From NCBI RefSeq assembly GCF_040939455.1, contig NC_134108.1, positions 5,423,501 through 5,487,500 of the forward strand: DNA of 64,000 nt, given 5' to 3'. A model generated the notes under the pieces. The model did no database searches. It worked only from the letters and a program-made list of their open reading frames with translations, and was not told the DNA's origin. The position numbers and the translations under genes are program-made. Of the stretch, positions 23,200 through 36,240 are shown one piece after another. The stretch's first letter is position 1; every line of letters begins with the position of its first letter. The DNA comes from Microcebus murinus. Taxonomy: Eukaryota > Chordata > Mammalia > Primates > Cheirogaleidae.

Positions 23200-24440
23200 G
23201 GCTCTTAGCTTCCCTTTGACTCTATGTCAAAGCAGGCCTGCACTGCTACTTTTCTACAAGCTGTCCATAGTGGGGTTAGGCCACTGGGTGAAACTAAATA
23301 GCAAGCTCTATTAGATTTTTGGCCTTTGAGTTAGTGAAATAACACATATTTTCAAAGTAAAGAAAATTTGGGGTATAGAAGATAAAGAGGGTAATCAATT
23401 TCATGTTTCATTTAATGTTTCATCACTGTTTAGAATCAGTGTCATGAAAGCCCTGTTAGGTTGTTTTCAAGGGAATCAGCTCTACTGCCCATTTCCAGTT
23501 TATTGAAAATGTAAAATTGTCTTGCTCTGTTGCTTTTCTATAATATTTAGGGAAATTTTATATTAACCTTATAAATGATAGTTAGAACAAAGATATAATT
23601 TCTACTTCTATTATCTTTCCTTGAAGACTTTTCTCAGTTTATTTGCTGGCCTTAATTAGGGAATAAAATCTATAAGTTTCTGGCATAGATATATATGTAG
23701 TTTTCATACTATTTCAGATATTCTTATTAGCATTTATTTGGTTTTCTTGGGGCACAGTTGGATTGAGTCACTAGGGATGTAAAAAAATCAAACATAGTAA
23801 CAATTTTTAGATTTTCTAAATGGCTTTAAAATATGCTGTTTGCTTTTGTGTTTTTCTTATAGGAGCCATAAATAAATTTTGAAAACTGAATTGATGATTT
23901 CTTTGGGATTCTTCCCCTTCAGAAAAAGAATATATTACAAAAATAACGATGCTGTTTCTTTAATATGGCGGTGAAATAGAATATTTGTGATAGTCTCAAA
24001 ATCAATCCAAAGATAACCAGGCAACCATTTTTATTTTAGTCCTTCATGCTGAATAATCCTTCTAAAAATGTATGTCCTTTCTCCTGCCATGATGAATACA
24101 GTATACTGTACATAACTGTGTATTACTTTGTTCTGAGAGTATCTTTTATTCTCTTAGGATCATTAATTAATAGTGAACAAAATATTACAAGTGTAAAAAG
24201 AAAAGTAGGTTAATTTGGATGCCTAATGATCCCATAACTTAATAGGAATACTTTTAGTTTTTGCTTAATAAGTAATATTTATATGTTGTATATCTTAAAA
24301 GTGAGGTTGCTAGATGCCTTTTCTATGCATATACATATAAGTATTATCTTGATTTTGTTCCATTAGTCATTATTTGCAGTCTGATGGGAAAAATTCTACT
24401 TTTATAGTTAGGAAGCCTCCTAACTTCATGTATATGTGAA

Positions 24441-24528
24441 GTTAAACTTCATATATATAAAAATATATAGTGGGGTATATATTTACACAGACATAAAATT
24501 TCATGTATTTATATATATGAAGTTTAAC
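24441..24528. repeat. Perfect 21-bp inverted repeat around a 46-bp loop
   Basis: Arms 24441-24461 and 24508-24528 are exact reverse complements (core GTTAAACTTCATATATAT). The loop is AT-rich. The rest of 23205-24840 is AT-rich intron without a named repeat. Confidence 0.92.
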
Positions 24529-24859
24529 TCAGAATTTAATAAAGTTTTCTATATCACTCTACAGCTACCTTTTTAAAAACCAATCTTTTTAAAATTTGAG
24601 GTATCAAAGTCTCTTTGAAAGTTTTGCTACAAGGATAAAATTATCTGTGTTATTTTACTCTTTCTCTGTGGTTGCAAAATAAAAGAGAAGTTGTTTTCAA
24701 ACAAAAATTCCATTACTGGTCTATAATTAATATGATCAGTAAATTAATACAACATTAAGTTTTTAAGAACTGTTCAGTCACTGATATATATCTCTCTCTA
24801 TATATATGCTGGATTACTTTTACATTTTGCAAATAGAAGAGAAAGTGAAATGGCTAAAA

Positions 24860-25090
24860 ATAATGTCCAATGTTCATTGAGTGCTCATGTTGTATGTTAT
24901 GTTTTAAGAGCTATTATTTATGCCACTTAATCTTCACAACCTCTTGTGACACTGTTATGGTCTTCATGTTACCCAGGAGGAAACTGAAGCTCCGAGAGGT
25001 CAGATAGCTTGTCCAAGGTTATAGTGAGTAACACGTAGAATGAGGATGTGAGCCCAGGTTTTGTGAAATTGAAGCTTATGCACTTGGACT
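24860..25090 (-). repeat. MIR SINE, antisense
   Basis: GGAGGAAACTGAAGCTCCGAG, AGGTCAGATAGCTTGTCCAAGG and GAGCCCAGGTTTTG are the reverse complement of MIR core and flanks. Confidence 0.75.
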
Positions 25091-25513
25091 ACAGTGCTGT
25101 CCAAGCTTTGCCCTGCATTTTCTTTTATTTCCCCAGTTTTCTTACCAGGTATCTTATTTCTTTACTAACAGAACCCTCCCCCTTGCCTCCTGAATCAGTT
25201 TAGAGGCTAAAATAGCAGATGAAGCTAAAAAGTTTTCTTTGACTTATAACAATTTCCTCCAGAATTATCTTGTTGAAAGTAAATAGCCCATCTGGCTTCC
25301 TCTTTTCATAGAGCAAAACTCCTAAGTGAGCTTTGTGACTGAAGCTGGCTGAATTCCATGCAGTGCGCCTGTTGGCCCTAAGCAAGATGAGCACAATCTG
25401 TTTCTTCTATTTCTAATAAAGGAAAAGAGTTCCTTCATTTGCCTCTTTAATTCATTGTTTGAATTTTATGTCCTTCTCTCTCACAATGGCAGCTTTCCTG
25501 CTGGGACTGTGGT

Positions 25514-25547
25514 CTTTTTATTTATTTTTTATTTATTTTTTTATTTT
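25514..25547 (+). repeat. (TTTA)n-like T-rich simple repeat
   Basis: A TTTATTTATTTTTTATTTA run. The following 25560-26920 looks like unique intron of moderate GC, without a named repeat. Confidence 0.8.
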
Positions 25548-26904
25548 AACATTCAGGTAAATTTGAAACTACATAATAAACGCTTTCAGTACAAGGACAC
25601 CACAACGAAATAACATTAAAACTTGCATTTTAAAACCAGAGCAAGAGGTTGTGAGCTGTGTGACTCCCATTGATTAGCAGGGGCTGGCAGGGATGGCTGA
25701 GAAAGCTGTTTCTGCCGCCCCATTCTCTACCTGCTCTCTGAATAAATAGAAGTGTTTAGTGTTCTGCTCCAGAATCCACGGGAGTCAAACAGCCAAGCTC
25801 TGCACACCCTGAGAGTTTACCTCTAAGTACCTTAATTTAGCTCCTGAGTTTACTTCTAAGAAACAGCAGGGACTATCCCTCTAGCCCTGATAATTACCTT
25901 CCTACAGGGCTGACTGAGGGTTACAGAACAGGGACTTAAAAATTGAACCTGAATTCTCCCTGGCCAAGAAAATCATTTGATTCTTTCTGAGTTGCAGAGC
26001 AGGTAAGAGTCTTGTAAACTTTTAAGCTGTTAAATGCGTTATTTTAATTTCTAATTTTCTTTGTGGAAGCAGGTTTCAAGAGGTCTTCATGCAGTGTTTG
26101 ATGATGTCTTTCCATGACTGACAGCTGTTCTGCAGATCTCATTATTTTAAGGGAGAAGTTTAAAGAAGCCAATTCCTTGCCTGATAATTACTTGCTAAAT
26201 GTCAATTCAGAGATAGGGATATCTAGATTTTATACTTGAGAACATATCTTCTGAAAGAAGTTCTACCAGGTTCCATTTGACAAAGGGCACTTCTGATCAA
26301 ATAGCAGGATTTCAGGCCCGGAATATCTGTGGCCCTGTAGTCTTAAATTTGCATCAGTAATATTATGAGTACAAATGATGTTGTGATATAGCTGTTCCTA
26401 AAACTGTTCCTCTGGAAAAGCAAAAGGAGATTTTTGTGGGCCTTGCTTGAAGGGGTAGGGGTCAGTCTAGGAGAGGGTCTGACCCCTCAATTCTCTAGCT
26501 GCCTCCTACATTGCACCTTAAGCAACCTGTTTGTGTCTGTCTGACATATCAGGCTAGTGTGAAGGGTCTTCATTGTAGACATTGAAAAGGTAGGGTAGCC
26601 AATTTTGAGTACTTATTACTGAAATCTCTTCCTAGTTAAACACTTTTGATTTGGGGGCTAAAGATAGAAAATTTTAAAGAAAAGCAAAGGAATATAATCT
26701 ACAAATATAAAGTACATTTTTACCTTTGAAACTCTATATTTCTTCATATGTCTTTTTAAGATAGATCTCTATACATTTGGTAAATGCAGTAAAATTATTT
26801 GATTTAGTTTGAAAATTATTAACAAGAATACTAGGGGTGGTTTTGTAGATTTTTACCATATAAATAAAACAGGAAGCTTTTTGTTTCAAAATTTAGATGT
26901 GACC

Positions 26905-27012
26905 ATCTTTGAGCACCTGCTGTGTGCCGGATCCCACTAGGCCAATTCATATATGATATCTAATATTTCTCAAGAAAAGTTTTCATCATCCCTAATCAAT
27001 TAGGGATGAGTA
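26905..27012 (-). repeat. Short MIR/L2-like fragment with a 10-bp hairpin
   Basis: GAGCACCTGCTGTGTGCCGG starts an old antisense fragment. CATCCCTAAT (26987-26996) and its complement (26999-27008) form a perfect hairpin with a 2-base loop. Confidence 0.5.
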
Positions 27013-27033
27013 AACAGATGAGTAAATCAAGTA

Positions 27034-27200
27034 TTTTTTTTTTTTTTTTTTTTGAGATTGAGTCACACTGGTTTTCCCAGGTTGGAGTACAGTGGCATCA
27101 ACATAGCTCACTGCAACCTCAAACTCCTGGGCTCAAGTGATCTTCCTGTCTCAGTGTTCCAAAGTGCTAGGATTACAGGTGTGAGCCACCACACCCAGCC
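27034..27200 (-). mobile_element. Alu monomer, antisense
   Basis: The T-run 27034-27053 is followed by the reverse complement of an Alu-type monomer (GGCTGGGTGTGGTGGCTCAC at its 5' end on the minus strand). The tail has the right-arm form with 'gtgagctat'. It is one arm long, not a dimer. Confidence 0.88.
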
Positions 27201-27545
27201 AAGGCTTTTTTTTTCTGAAATCTAGAACACATTTTTATTTATTCACAAATATTTATAAAATATTAAAAGATTAAAATTTCTTAGCGGATTATGCTTTAAG
27301 AAATCACATTTAAGCTGATGTTTGGAAGTCAGGATGCATTTCTGCTTAAAACATTTTAAGGTGTCAGTTTGGCAAAATATTCCAATGAACTTTGACATTT
27401 AGTTTAACTACAACTGATAGCTCTAGAATGAACTGAGGCATTTATATATCTAATTATTTTATAAGAAGCCCAAGACAGAAGACTAAATCCAAGAAATTTG
27501 GTTGGCAATGATCTAGTTTCATTTCTGATGCTAAATCTTCTAAGG

Positions 27546-27979
27546 CAGCAGTCCCCAACCTTTCTGACACCAGGGACTGGTTTCCCAGAGGACAATTTTT
27601 CCACAGACTGGGGGTGAGGGATGGTTTTGGGATGATTCAACTGCATTACATTTATTGTGTAGCCAAATCTCTCTGCTAATGCTAATCTGTGTTTGCAGCG
27701 CTGGTCATCATTGCCTCAGCTCCACCTCAAATCATCAGGCATTAGGTTCTCACAAGGAGAGCACAACCAAGATCCCTTGCCCACATAGTTTACAGTAGGG
27801 TTTGTGCTCCTATGAGACTCTAATGCTGCCACTGATCTGACAGGAGGCGGAGCTTATGCAGTGATCAGCTGTAAATACAGTGAAAATTTTGCTCACCGGC
27901 CTCCCGCTGTGAGGCCTAGTTCATAACAGGCCATGGACCATACCGGTCTGCTCTGTGGCTCAGGGCTCAGGGACTGCAG
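27546..27979. mobile_element. Non-autonomous hAT-type DNA transposon with 8-bp TSD
   Basis: The element begins CAGCAGTCCCCAACC and ends CAGGGACTGCAG; the terminal ten bases are inverted repeats with one mismatch. TTCTAAGG flanks it exactly at 27538-27545 and 27980-27987, the 8-bp duplication expected for hAT insertion. The internal text (GGGATGATTCAACTGCATTAC, CAGGAGGCGGAGCTTATGCAG, AACAGGCCATGGACC) is a common mammalian family, probably the Tip100/Zaphod group. A small minus frame at 27646-27404 crosses it and is not a gene. Confidence 0.85.
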
Positions 27980-28639
27980 TTCTAAGGAGTTTGAGGGGAG
28001 AAGTGGCAGGGTTTGTACATGGGGAGGGAAGGCAGATACAGAGGCCTGTGCTTTCTAAAGGAAGTTTCTCCCAAAGCACCACCCATCAAAGGGTGGATAT
28101 TCTGGCCACAAGCTCCTGCAGTCTGCCTGTGCCTGGTATGGTAGGTGCATTTTGCCCATATGGAGAATGTGGTCAGCTCTGGCTGTTGTTAGTTTTGAGA
28201 GTTTAGACTGCCATTGTCCTCACCCTTTGCTCTCACTATATCACTTTCAGAGGCTGTGAGGGTACCAGGTCAAGTATGTGCATCTAAGTGCAAAATGTGT
28301 CCATCTCCTACCCCCTCTGGTCTCTTAGATAAGAGGCTTAATTACAAAGCAAATCTGCCTTCCTCCAAACTGCCTGTGGCCTCCAGTCAGTGCCTCATCT
28401 ATGTCATGCCATTGTAATCCCTGCAGCTGAGAGAGTACCAGCATTTAGTTGACTCTCAAACATACTGAATCAATAAAAGAATAACTCCACAGAATCTCAC
28501 ACCCTCATAGTTTACTGACAAGAAAAGCAATGCCATTCCTGTAAAGATAATCTAAATGGAAAATATTTGCTAATCATGGTGTGTGTAGACTTTTGATTCC
28601 AGTTGTCTTAGTTTATAATCAGGATCCACCCATTACCAT

Positions 28640-28790
28640 TTATATGACTGTGAGACAGGAACCTTCCTAAGCACAGCCTTCCTCATCTGCAAAATGGGGA
28701 TGATGTTATCTACCTCTCAGGAGGTCATGAGGATTAAATATAGAGTTTTTAGCCTAGTGCCTGACACATACTTAAGCTAGGCAGCTAGTA
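28640..28790 (+). repeat. MIR SINE, sense
   Basis: CTCATCTGCAAAATGGGGATGATG followed by GAGGATTAAATA and AGTGCCTGACACATA is MIR. The intron on either side (27990-28630 and 28800-30440) has no other named repeat. Confidence 0.8.
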
Positions 28791-30446
28791 TATGTGAAAG
28801 ACATGGAAAAATGAAGAGTAAATCATAGCTGGCCTATGTTACATTTTATATACCTAGAATGCATTCAGTTTTCTCTGTTTCACGCATATAGAAATATAAA
28901 TGTGCTTTGGTTTCACTCACGGGACTTAAAACAATTGAATAATATAGTTAAAAGTTGCTTAACATGAATTGAAGAGAAGGAATGAATATAAATTGTTAAA
29001 GTTCAACATGGTAAAAAATAACACTTTTTAAAAATTTTTTTGCATGCATTAAAACTTTTCCGTTAAAAAAGGAAACATTTCATTGTATTGTAGTTGTCTT
29101 CATTAGAGTCCTAAAATATAAAATTAAAAATTTACTCCTATTGTTTTTTAAATCCATTAGCATAACTGTTACTTTTAAGTAATTGGAAGTCTAATACTAA
29201 AAAGTTTATTTTGCTGCAACTGTACATAAAGGTTGAATGTTTCTTAGTAGACAAATGTAAAGTAAGACTTTGCTAGTAATCAACACCTGGCATACTATAG
29301 AAGCCCACAGTAGGTAAAATCTTAAGTAAATATTCCAAATATTAAGTGAAAGTTGTTTTATTTTTACCTAAATTATTTTAAAAACTGGCTTTAGGTATGC
29401 CTTTATGGTTAAATCAATCCCCTTAGATATCAATCAACAATGTGCATGCAGTAGAGCCTTTCTCTGACACTGATTCATTAGGAAAGCTCATTTAAGGAGT
29501 TAAACATCTCTCACTTGTCAACACTGAGGTAATTATGCACTATTAATTCTCATGTCATTTCAAAAAGTGCTATTTTAAAGCTATTCATTTCATCAATCCT
29601 GAGAAGTAGGATAAGGTAGACAGCCTGCTGTAAACCAATTTAAGATGTGATTACATTGCTTTATTCCTGCAATGCAGGAATCAGAAAGTTGATTTAATGT
29701 GAATACAGCTTTTGAAATGTTTCTTACTTCATTTTAAGAGATGAATATGATTAGGCAACCTTGAGAGGACAAAGGAGTTGATGTAGAAAAAAGGAGCTTT
29801 AATTTATTCTGCCATTTGTAGAATCAAGGTGGTAGGTGGGAAGGGCTGAGGTAGAAAATCAGGAAATGGAAGGTTTTTTGTCAATTTTATTTAATTGAAG
29901 CTTTTGTGTCTGCTTTCTGCATATTATTAGCTGAGAATTAGAGTTGTTTAAACTTCCTGACAATGACCATTTATAAAGGAACCTAGAATATGAATTTTTT
30001 CGAAGTTGAGAAATTCTGTCACTTAACTACTTAAAATTGCTTTCAAAGGAACAAGTTTAAATAAGAGACTCAATATATCATGGCAGATATCTGGAAACAT
30101 TGATTTCAACATTCTACAAGGTTTATAATACTTGAAGTTCATTAATATGCAGATACTTTATATAAATGTTAATGTATGAAATTTTGGTTTTTTTAAAGCT
30201 ATTTTCCTAATTTCTTAACCTTGCAGAACAATTGTCAAGATAATTTTCAGCTCCTAGTTTAAAGACATAACCATTTAAAGGAGATATTTAGTTCTACAAA
30301 ACATGCTATAGATTTTAAGTACTTTGATTTGATTTAATTTGAATTTTAAGCACTTTGATTAATAGAAGATACGTGGATACAGTTTATTTATAAATGAAAC
30401 TATTCTCTGCTTGCTTTCATGAGCTTCTGTTGCTTTTATTTTGTGA

Positions 30447-30468
30447 TGTGTGTGTGTGTGTGTGTGTG
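30447..30468 (+). repeat. (TG)n microsatellite
   Basis: About eleven TG units. Confidence 0.95.
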
Positions 30469-31139
30469 CTTCTGTCTGAAAATGAAAAGTTTTTAATGTT
30501 ATACTTTTGCTAACCCCAAAAGATCAGTGATGATGACATAACTGACACATGGAATGTTGAGTCTGATTGTTCATTGATCAAAAAAAGAGAATATTGCTTG
30601 ATCCTTTGCTTTATTGGCTATCTTATTACACTATTTCAAACCTTGGGTATTTTGATTGACACAACAGGTATGCTGGACTTTTGTATGTATATTGTTTTTT
30701 TATCATATTCAAAATGATTAATAGTTTATATAAGTTGCAATAGGGTTAATTCTAGTGCTGATGCATTGAGCCAATTTTTTAGAATGCCTATAAAATTAAA
30801 AACTTACTTTGAAATTACTGAGACCTCTTGTTATTCTACCAGGATTCTGATAAAAGTCCATCTCTTAATTCTTGTCTTATTGTACAGTAAATATTTAAGA
30901 TCTTTTATAGAATTCCTTTGTTATACAGTATCTAATTTAAGCATTGCTTTTTAGTCCACACTAATAGCTATTTTTTGTTGTTCATTACAATTATAATCAT
31001 ACTGGATTTGGGCTTTCTCACTAATTGGCAGTAAAGAAAATCACATTTCATAAGTTTAACTTTGTTTCGTATTTCTGAATTGATATTAGTCCTCAGATAT
31101 TAATGGTCAGAATCACTGATTCTTTTATTCAGGAAGGTT

Positions 31140-31600
31140 TTGTTGATCTCTGAGGGAGGCCAGAACCTAGCCTTTACAAACATACAGAGTCTGGAGCTTG
31201 TGTTTTATTAATTTTTGGGGAGACAAGACATGTAGATAAAATAATTAATAGCATAGTAACTTATGGGGCATTTAGTAAAGGAAAACCCAGTACAGATTGT
31301 AAGGATTGCTTACTTACCAAAAGGATGAGCCTTGAATTGGACCTTGAAGGAGGTATGTATGTCATTTTTTAAGTTAAGAGAAATGGTAAGAATAGGAGTA
31401 AAGGGTATGTGTTGATATAGGAATATGATGCTGTAGGATGATTAGGAAATGTGTCAATTTGAAGTAGAGATTCACAAGGTATCAAATTTGGGATTCAAAA
31501 AGACAGACCAAGAAGACAAAAAGAAAAGATGTCAACGTTTAATACCTACTATTTATTGGATGATTTAATTGAATTATGTCACTTAATTCTCAGGATACAT
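31140..31600 (-). repeat. L2/MIR-like relics
   Basis: Diverged antisense L2-like phrases (GGACCTTGAAGGAGGTATG at about 31340), then a MIR-like TACCTACTATTTATTGG..CTTAATTCTCA at 31540-31600. Family is uncertain. The interval 31620-32400 has no firm repeat. Confidence 0.4.
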
Positions 31601-32416
31601 TCCTGTCATTTGGTATTGTAATCCAATTTTTCTTGCTATTCATGCAAATTGAACATGCTCAAAACATTTCTCATCATCCCTTTTGCATCTTCCCAGACCA
31701 GTTTCCTCTTCTAAGGGTGGAGGCTTCTTCTCTACCCTCTGAAGTTTCACTCACCTCTCAACTGACAATAGCAGATTAATAGGAGAAAAAGGCACTAAAT
31801 TCATTTAATGTGCATAACCATGGGGGAGTCACAGGAGAATGATTATCCAATGACTACTCAATGAGGTCTAGTTGCTTATATACTATTTTCCATAGGGAAA
31901 AGGGAAAAGGGGGCAAATGTGATAATTTTGAGGGTGTAGTAAATGATTTTTTAGGGGAATTCAGTGGTCATAGGAGACAGAAATTAGCTCGTAAATGATT
32001 GTTTGTAAACTGAATGAGACCTGAGAACAAACAATAATTTGGGAGAAAGTTCATATGGGCTGTAGGTGTGGTGTTTAATTTTCAGTCTCTTCCTCTGTCA
32101 TATGAATTTTAATCTTCTCTGGTTAATGACATTTCAGGGAAGGGATTAAATGCAATTTTGTTCCTCTTTGGTGGGTCCAATTTCTAGGTAGATAAGGGAA
32201 CTTCAGGGCAAGCCTCATTCTGTGCTTTGGGAGAGAAGGAGGATTGAGAGACAGGACAGGAAGGAAGGTATGAAAGACCTTGAGGCTACTGCTTTAGTTC
32301 AGTAAATCAAAATGCCATATTTGTTTTTTGAGCCCCAATTAGCAGTTGTACCATTTTGTCAGTCACTCAGTCTTAAAACACTGGAATCATTATTTTACTC
32401 TTAAAATTAGCTTTGA

Positions 32417-32748
32417 GGCCGGGCGCTGTGGCTCACGCCTGTAATCCTAGCTCTTGGGAGGCCGAGGCGGGCGGATTGCTCAAGGTCAGGAGTTCAAAAA
32501 CAGACTGAGCAAGAGCGAGACCCCGTCTCTACTATAAATAGAAAGAAATTAATTGGCCAACTGATATATATATATAAAAAATTAGCCGGGCATGGTGGCG
32601 CATGCCTGTAGTTCCAGCTACCCGGGAGGCTGAGGCAGAAGGATCACTCGAGCCCAGGAGTTTGAGGTTGCTGTGAGCTAGGCTGACGCCACGGCACTCA
32701 CTCTAGCCTGGGCAACAAAGCGAGACTCTGTCTCAAAAAAAAAAAAAA
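32417..32748 (+). mobile_element. Full-length strepsirrhine Alu with 14-bp TSD
   Basis: A dimeric Alu starting GGCCGGGCGCTGTGGCTCAC and ending in A14. AAAATTAGCTTTGA flanks it at 32403-32416 and 32745-32758. The left arm is followed by an added 'gaaattaattggccaactg' + (TA)n segment at about 32543-32575 before the right arm. The right arm carries the 'gctgtgagctaggctgacgcca' block. These are traits of lemur Alu subfamilies. Low divergence and an intact tail indicate a fairly young insertion. Confidence 0.95.
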
Positions 32749-33869
32749 TTAGCTTTGATTTCATATGACATGTAAGTGAAAAATGTAGGAAGACATAGGT
32801 CAAGAATAGATCATGTAATGAAAACCTTGTTCTTAATTATCTGTAACACCAGTAAGCCTAACTTCTTCATGATCTGCAGTGAACTGTATATACTATTCAT
32901 GTTCTACAACTGACTTGGTGTTATCTATTCAGGGTTTCGGCATAATATCTAAATGAGTTGGTGCAGTTATCTAATCTTAGCCTTCTATATTTCGCTATAA
33001 TTTGGTAGTTTTTTTGGCATGCTTTTTTTCCTCCATATTTCAGCATTTGATTATATATTGATTTGAATTTTTTTATTAGTCTTTTTTTTTCTTTTTAATA
33101 AGATTTATAAAAAGGCAAGGATGATTTCATGTACTTTCTCAACATCTTCCTCACACTTTGCTCATCATCATAAGGCTAGGGACCTAGTATGCAACATGTA
33201 TCTGCTGAATTGCTCTAACGCATAATGATCTAAAGCATACCGATTTGTAAGACACTAGTAGCCTTATTTCTATTCCATAGCTATAAGTAGCCAACACCAA
33301 CCATCACTTAAACTATGAGTCATTCATGACAGTAATTTAACAATATTTGCAAACTGATTAACAGTCCTTTAAATGGACAATGAAAAGCTCTTCAAAAAAT
33401 GTTGAAGTCCTGTTGTTTCTGTGAACTCCCTCCATAGTTGGTGGGTCTGGTTTTGTGAGAACCACTCTCTGATCAAGAAGCCATTTGTAGGAATAGTCTA
33501 GATTCTAGAAGTTCCCTGGGGCGTGGTCAGGAGTTAAATTTAAAGGATTTTGTTTCTAAGAACTAACGGATTTAGATTCTACTGTAATCTATGTTCCCAT
33601 ACAAAGAAAATAGCTATAAAACTTGGACATATTGCCAGAACAACTACTTGCAGGTACTGGAGCCTAAAGAGAAGCAGTGAGACTGGTGGGGTATGCACAC
33701 TGGCTTGGAGGGGAGGGGAAGTTGGAGTCATAGAAGTAATTTCTTATCTCTGTAGCTTCAAGCCTGGGGCCAAGCGCAGTAAGTGTGGCTCAGACACAGG
33801 AGGAAAAACTAACAAGTCTTTCCTGCAAGGGGAGGGGAGTGAAATCCTTTGACTCTGGAAGCCACCATC

Positions 33870-34150
33870 CTTAGTGTTTGGCCCTAGTCCTCATGTTCAT
33901 GTGATAGTTCTTAAACTCCAGCCAGCACATAGAGTCATAGGCAGGAAGACAAAGAAGAGGAAAAGGCCAAGAGGAAAAAGTAGCAAATCAGCCTGTCTGT
34001 CCCCTTATAAAGGGTTTTCCTCACAACCCACCCAGTGACTTCTACTTATATCTTATTAACAAGGACTATGTCACATGGCCACCCTGGCTGTTCATGAAGT
34101 TGAGAAATGTAGTGTTTTTAAAATCTAGGCACATTGCCGCCCCCAATAAT
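33870..34150 (+). repeat. Possible old interspersed repeat
   Basis: CTTATAAAGGGTTTTCCTCACAACCCACCC..TCACATGGCCACCCTGGCTG reads like a familiar mammalian repeat, but the family is unclear. The intervals 32760-33860 and 34150-37050 have no firm repeat. Confidence 0.35.
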
Positions 34151-35839
34151 GTCAGGTTTCTGTTAGCAAAGAGGAAGAGAAAAGAGATATTGATTTACTA
34201 GGCAACCAGCAGGATCTGCCAAGAGATACGGATGCATTATATATGCTGATCTCTTCCAGGACCTACTGCCACTTAAGCTGAGATCTTCAAGCATGGGAGA
34301 AAAGCATCTCGTATACATCAGTACCGGTTTTTACTTAGCATATGTAGTACTAAATATGTTAAGCCCTCAGACTCCAAATTTTGTATGTTTCCAATTCTAC
34401 CATATTTTACTGTTAATACTTTGTATTTTCCTAAATATTATTTCAAGCTTCAAGTTAAATACTTATAACATGTTTTCCAACCCAGGACCAATTATATTTT
34501 GATCAGATTCAAACATCATTTCCTAAATTACAAAAGACAACGTGGGAGGCTTTCTGAACTTAACTTTTACTTTCTTCTATTTAAATGTATGTACAGTGTG
34601 GCTAGATAGTCAATCAAGAAATATCCATTTCCAAAGGTTAGAAATAATATTGGATAGTAAAGTATAAAGAGGTTTAAGAAAAATGTCCTTTTGAATTGAT
34701 GGAAAAATGAATGAAAAAAACATACCGTGTAAGTAGAGATATAGAATGTTTTTGCAGTTCTAATTTTACAAAGAAGGTAATGCCTTGGCATTTTTAAATG
34801 AGGCTGTAGATTTAGTAATATTTTAGTGACAATAGTACGATGTTAAATATGACTCCTTATGCCTGAAATTTTAGGTTTTCTTAATGATAGTTATCATTAC
34901 TGAGAGCAACCAACCTTGAGAGTGTATTTAACTTAGATTTTGAAGTCATGCTTGATACAACTTCAATTTCTATGACCCAGAAATATTGATGTGCTAATTT
35001 TCTGAGTTAAAAACTTTCTTTTTATGTTTTTGTCCTTGTTTAAATGGGCAAATGCTGGCTAAATGTCTTGGAGAATACAGTATTTTCAGGAAATGACAAG
35101 ACATATTGATTACTTTATTCTTATTCCCTCAAGCAGAACAGCCATAAAATATGTTCAATTTCTTCTCATTTCTATCTGCAGATTACACTGACTTGTGCAG
35201 ATGACAAGTGTGAACATGATAGGAGCATATTGACATTTACTAGGATTTGACTTCAAAGCTTTAGAAATGAAAAGCATACTGACAAATTCAACTAGAACTT
35301 TATTCATGTAATTATTGTGACACTAAATTTTGTTAGGTATAAACATGAATGTAGATTTAGCATAGGAAATACAAGAATAATTCCTGTTGGACTAAAACTT
35401 TACATTTAATAAAAAGTCAACATGAAACCTGCTTTGGAACTATTTTGGAAAAATTCAACTACTTAATGTAATCCAGATTAACAATTTCAAAAAATGTATC
35501 ACTAAGTGAAATTTTATTCAAATCAAGTTAAATAATCCTTTATTAGATGCTGATTTTTTTTAACTATGAAAGGTTAGAATTTGATTTTTATACCGTTTTC
35601 AAGTATGTTAACTATTCTTAGGTTAGTGACAGGTGACAGAATTCTTCTAGTAGTATAACATCTGTTTAGTGTTGACACAATTTAATTTTGAATAACCTAA
35701 AACGAGTCTGTAAGGTTGGAGGTGCCCATCTGCTTATTTGCCTCTAGGAGCACCTGTGCAGAAGGGCAGATTTCCTAAGGACTGCCATGAAAACACATAT
35801 ACCATGTTATGCTTGTCCTCATGTTTAATTCTGTTTTTG

Positions 35840-36240
35840 AAGGCCTCTTGTTATGCTGGATGGCCATAATTATCACCCTTATCTCTGGCATGTAGAATGA
35901 CAGAAGCAATAGTGATTAAACTGCTGATTGCAGCTATTGACAGAAATGCCTACCAGCACTTCCTATTTCCTGATTTACATTTAAAATACCCCGTTCCTCC
36001 AATATTTATCTCTGGAGCTGTACAAAGTCAATAGGAAGATTTATTTATAGCCTATTCTGTAACATGTGTATCATGTTAAAAATTCATGTGCAAGTTGCAT
36101 TAGTTGACTTATTCCTATTTGGCTCCTGTTTGAAAGGTTCTTTCAGTCACTGTGCATCCCTTCAAAAGGCTCTTTAAAAGAGGCTGCAATTGAACTTTTA
36201 TTATTCATAAGAGTTTTCTGAGATTCAGGATGGTGAATTT
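35840..36240. other. Repeat-free stretch, candidate conserved non-coding element
   Basis: This is complex, repeat-free sequence of balanced composition with clustered homeobox-like TAAT cores and GATA-type words (for example CCATAATTATCACCCTTATC). No coding frame is present. Conservation is not shown here; this is only an impression of composition. Confidence 0.25.
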
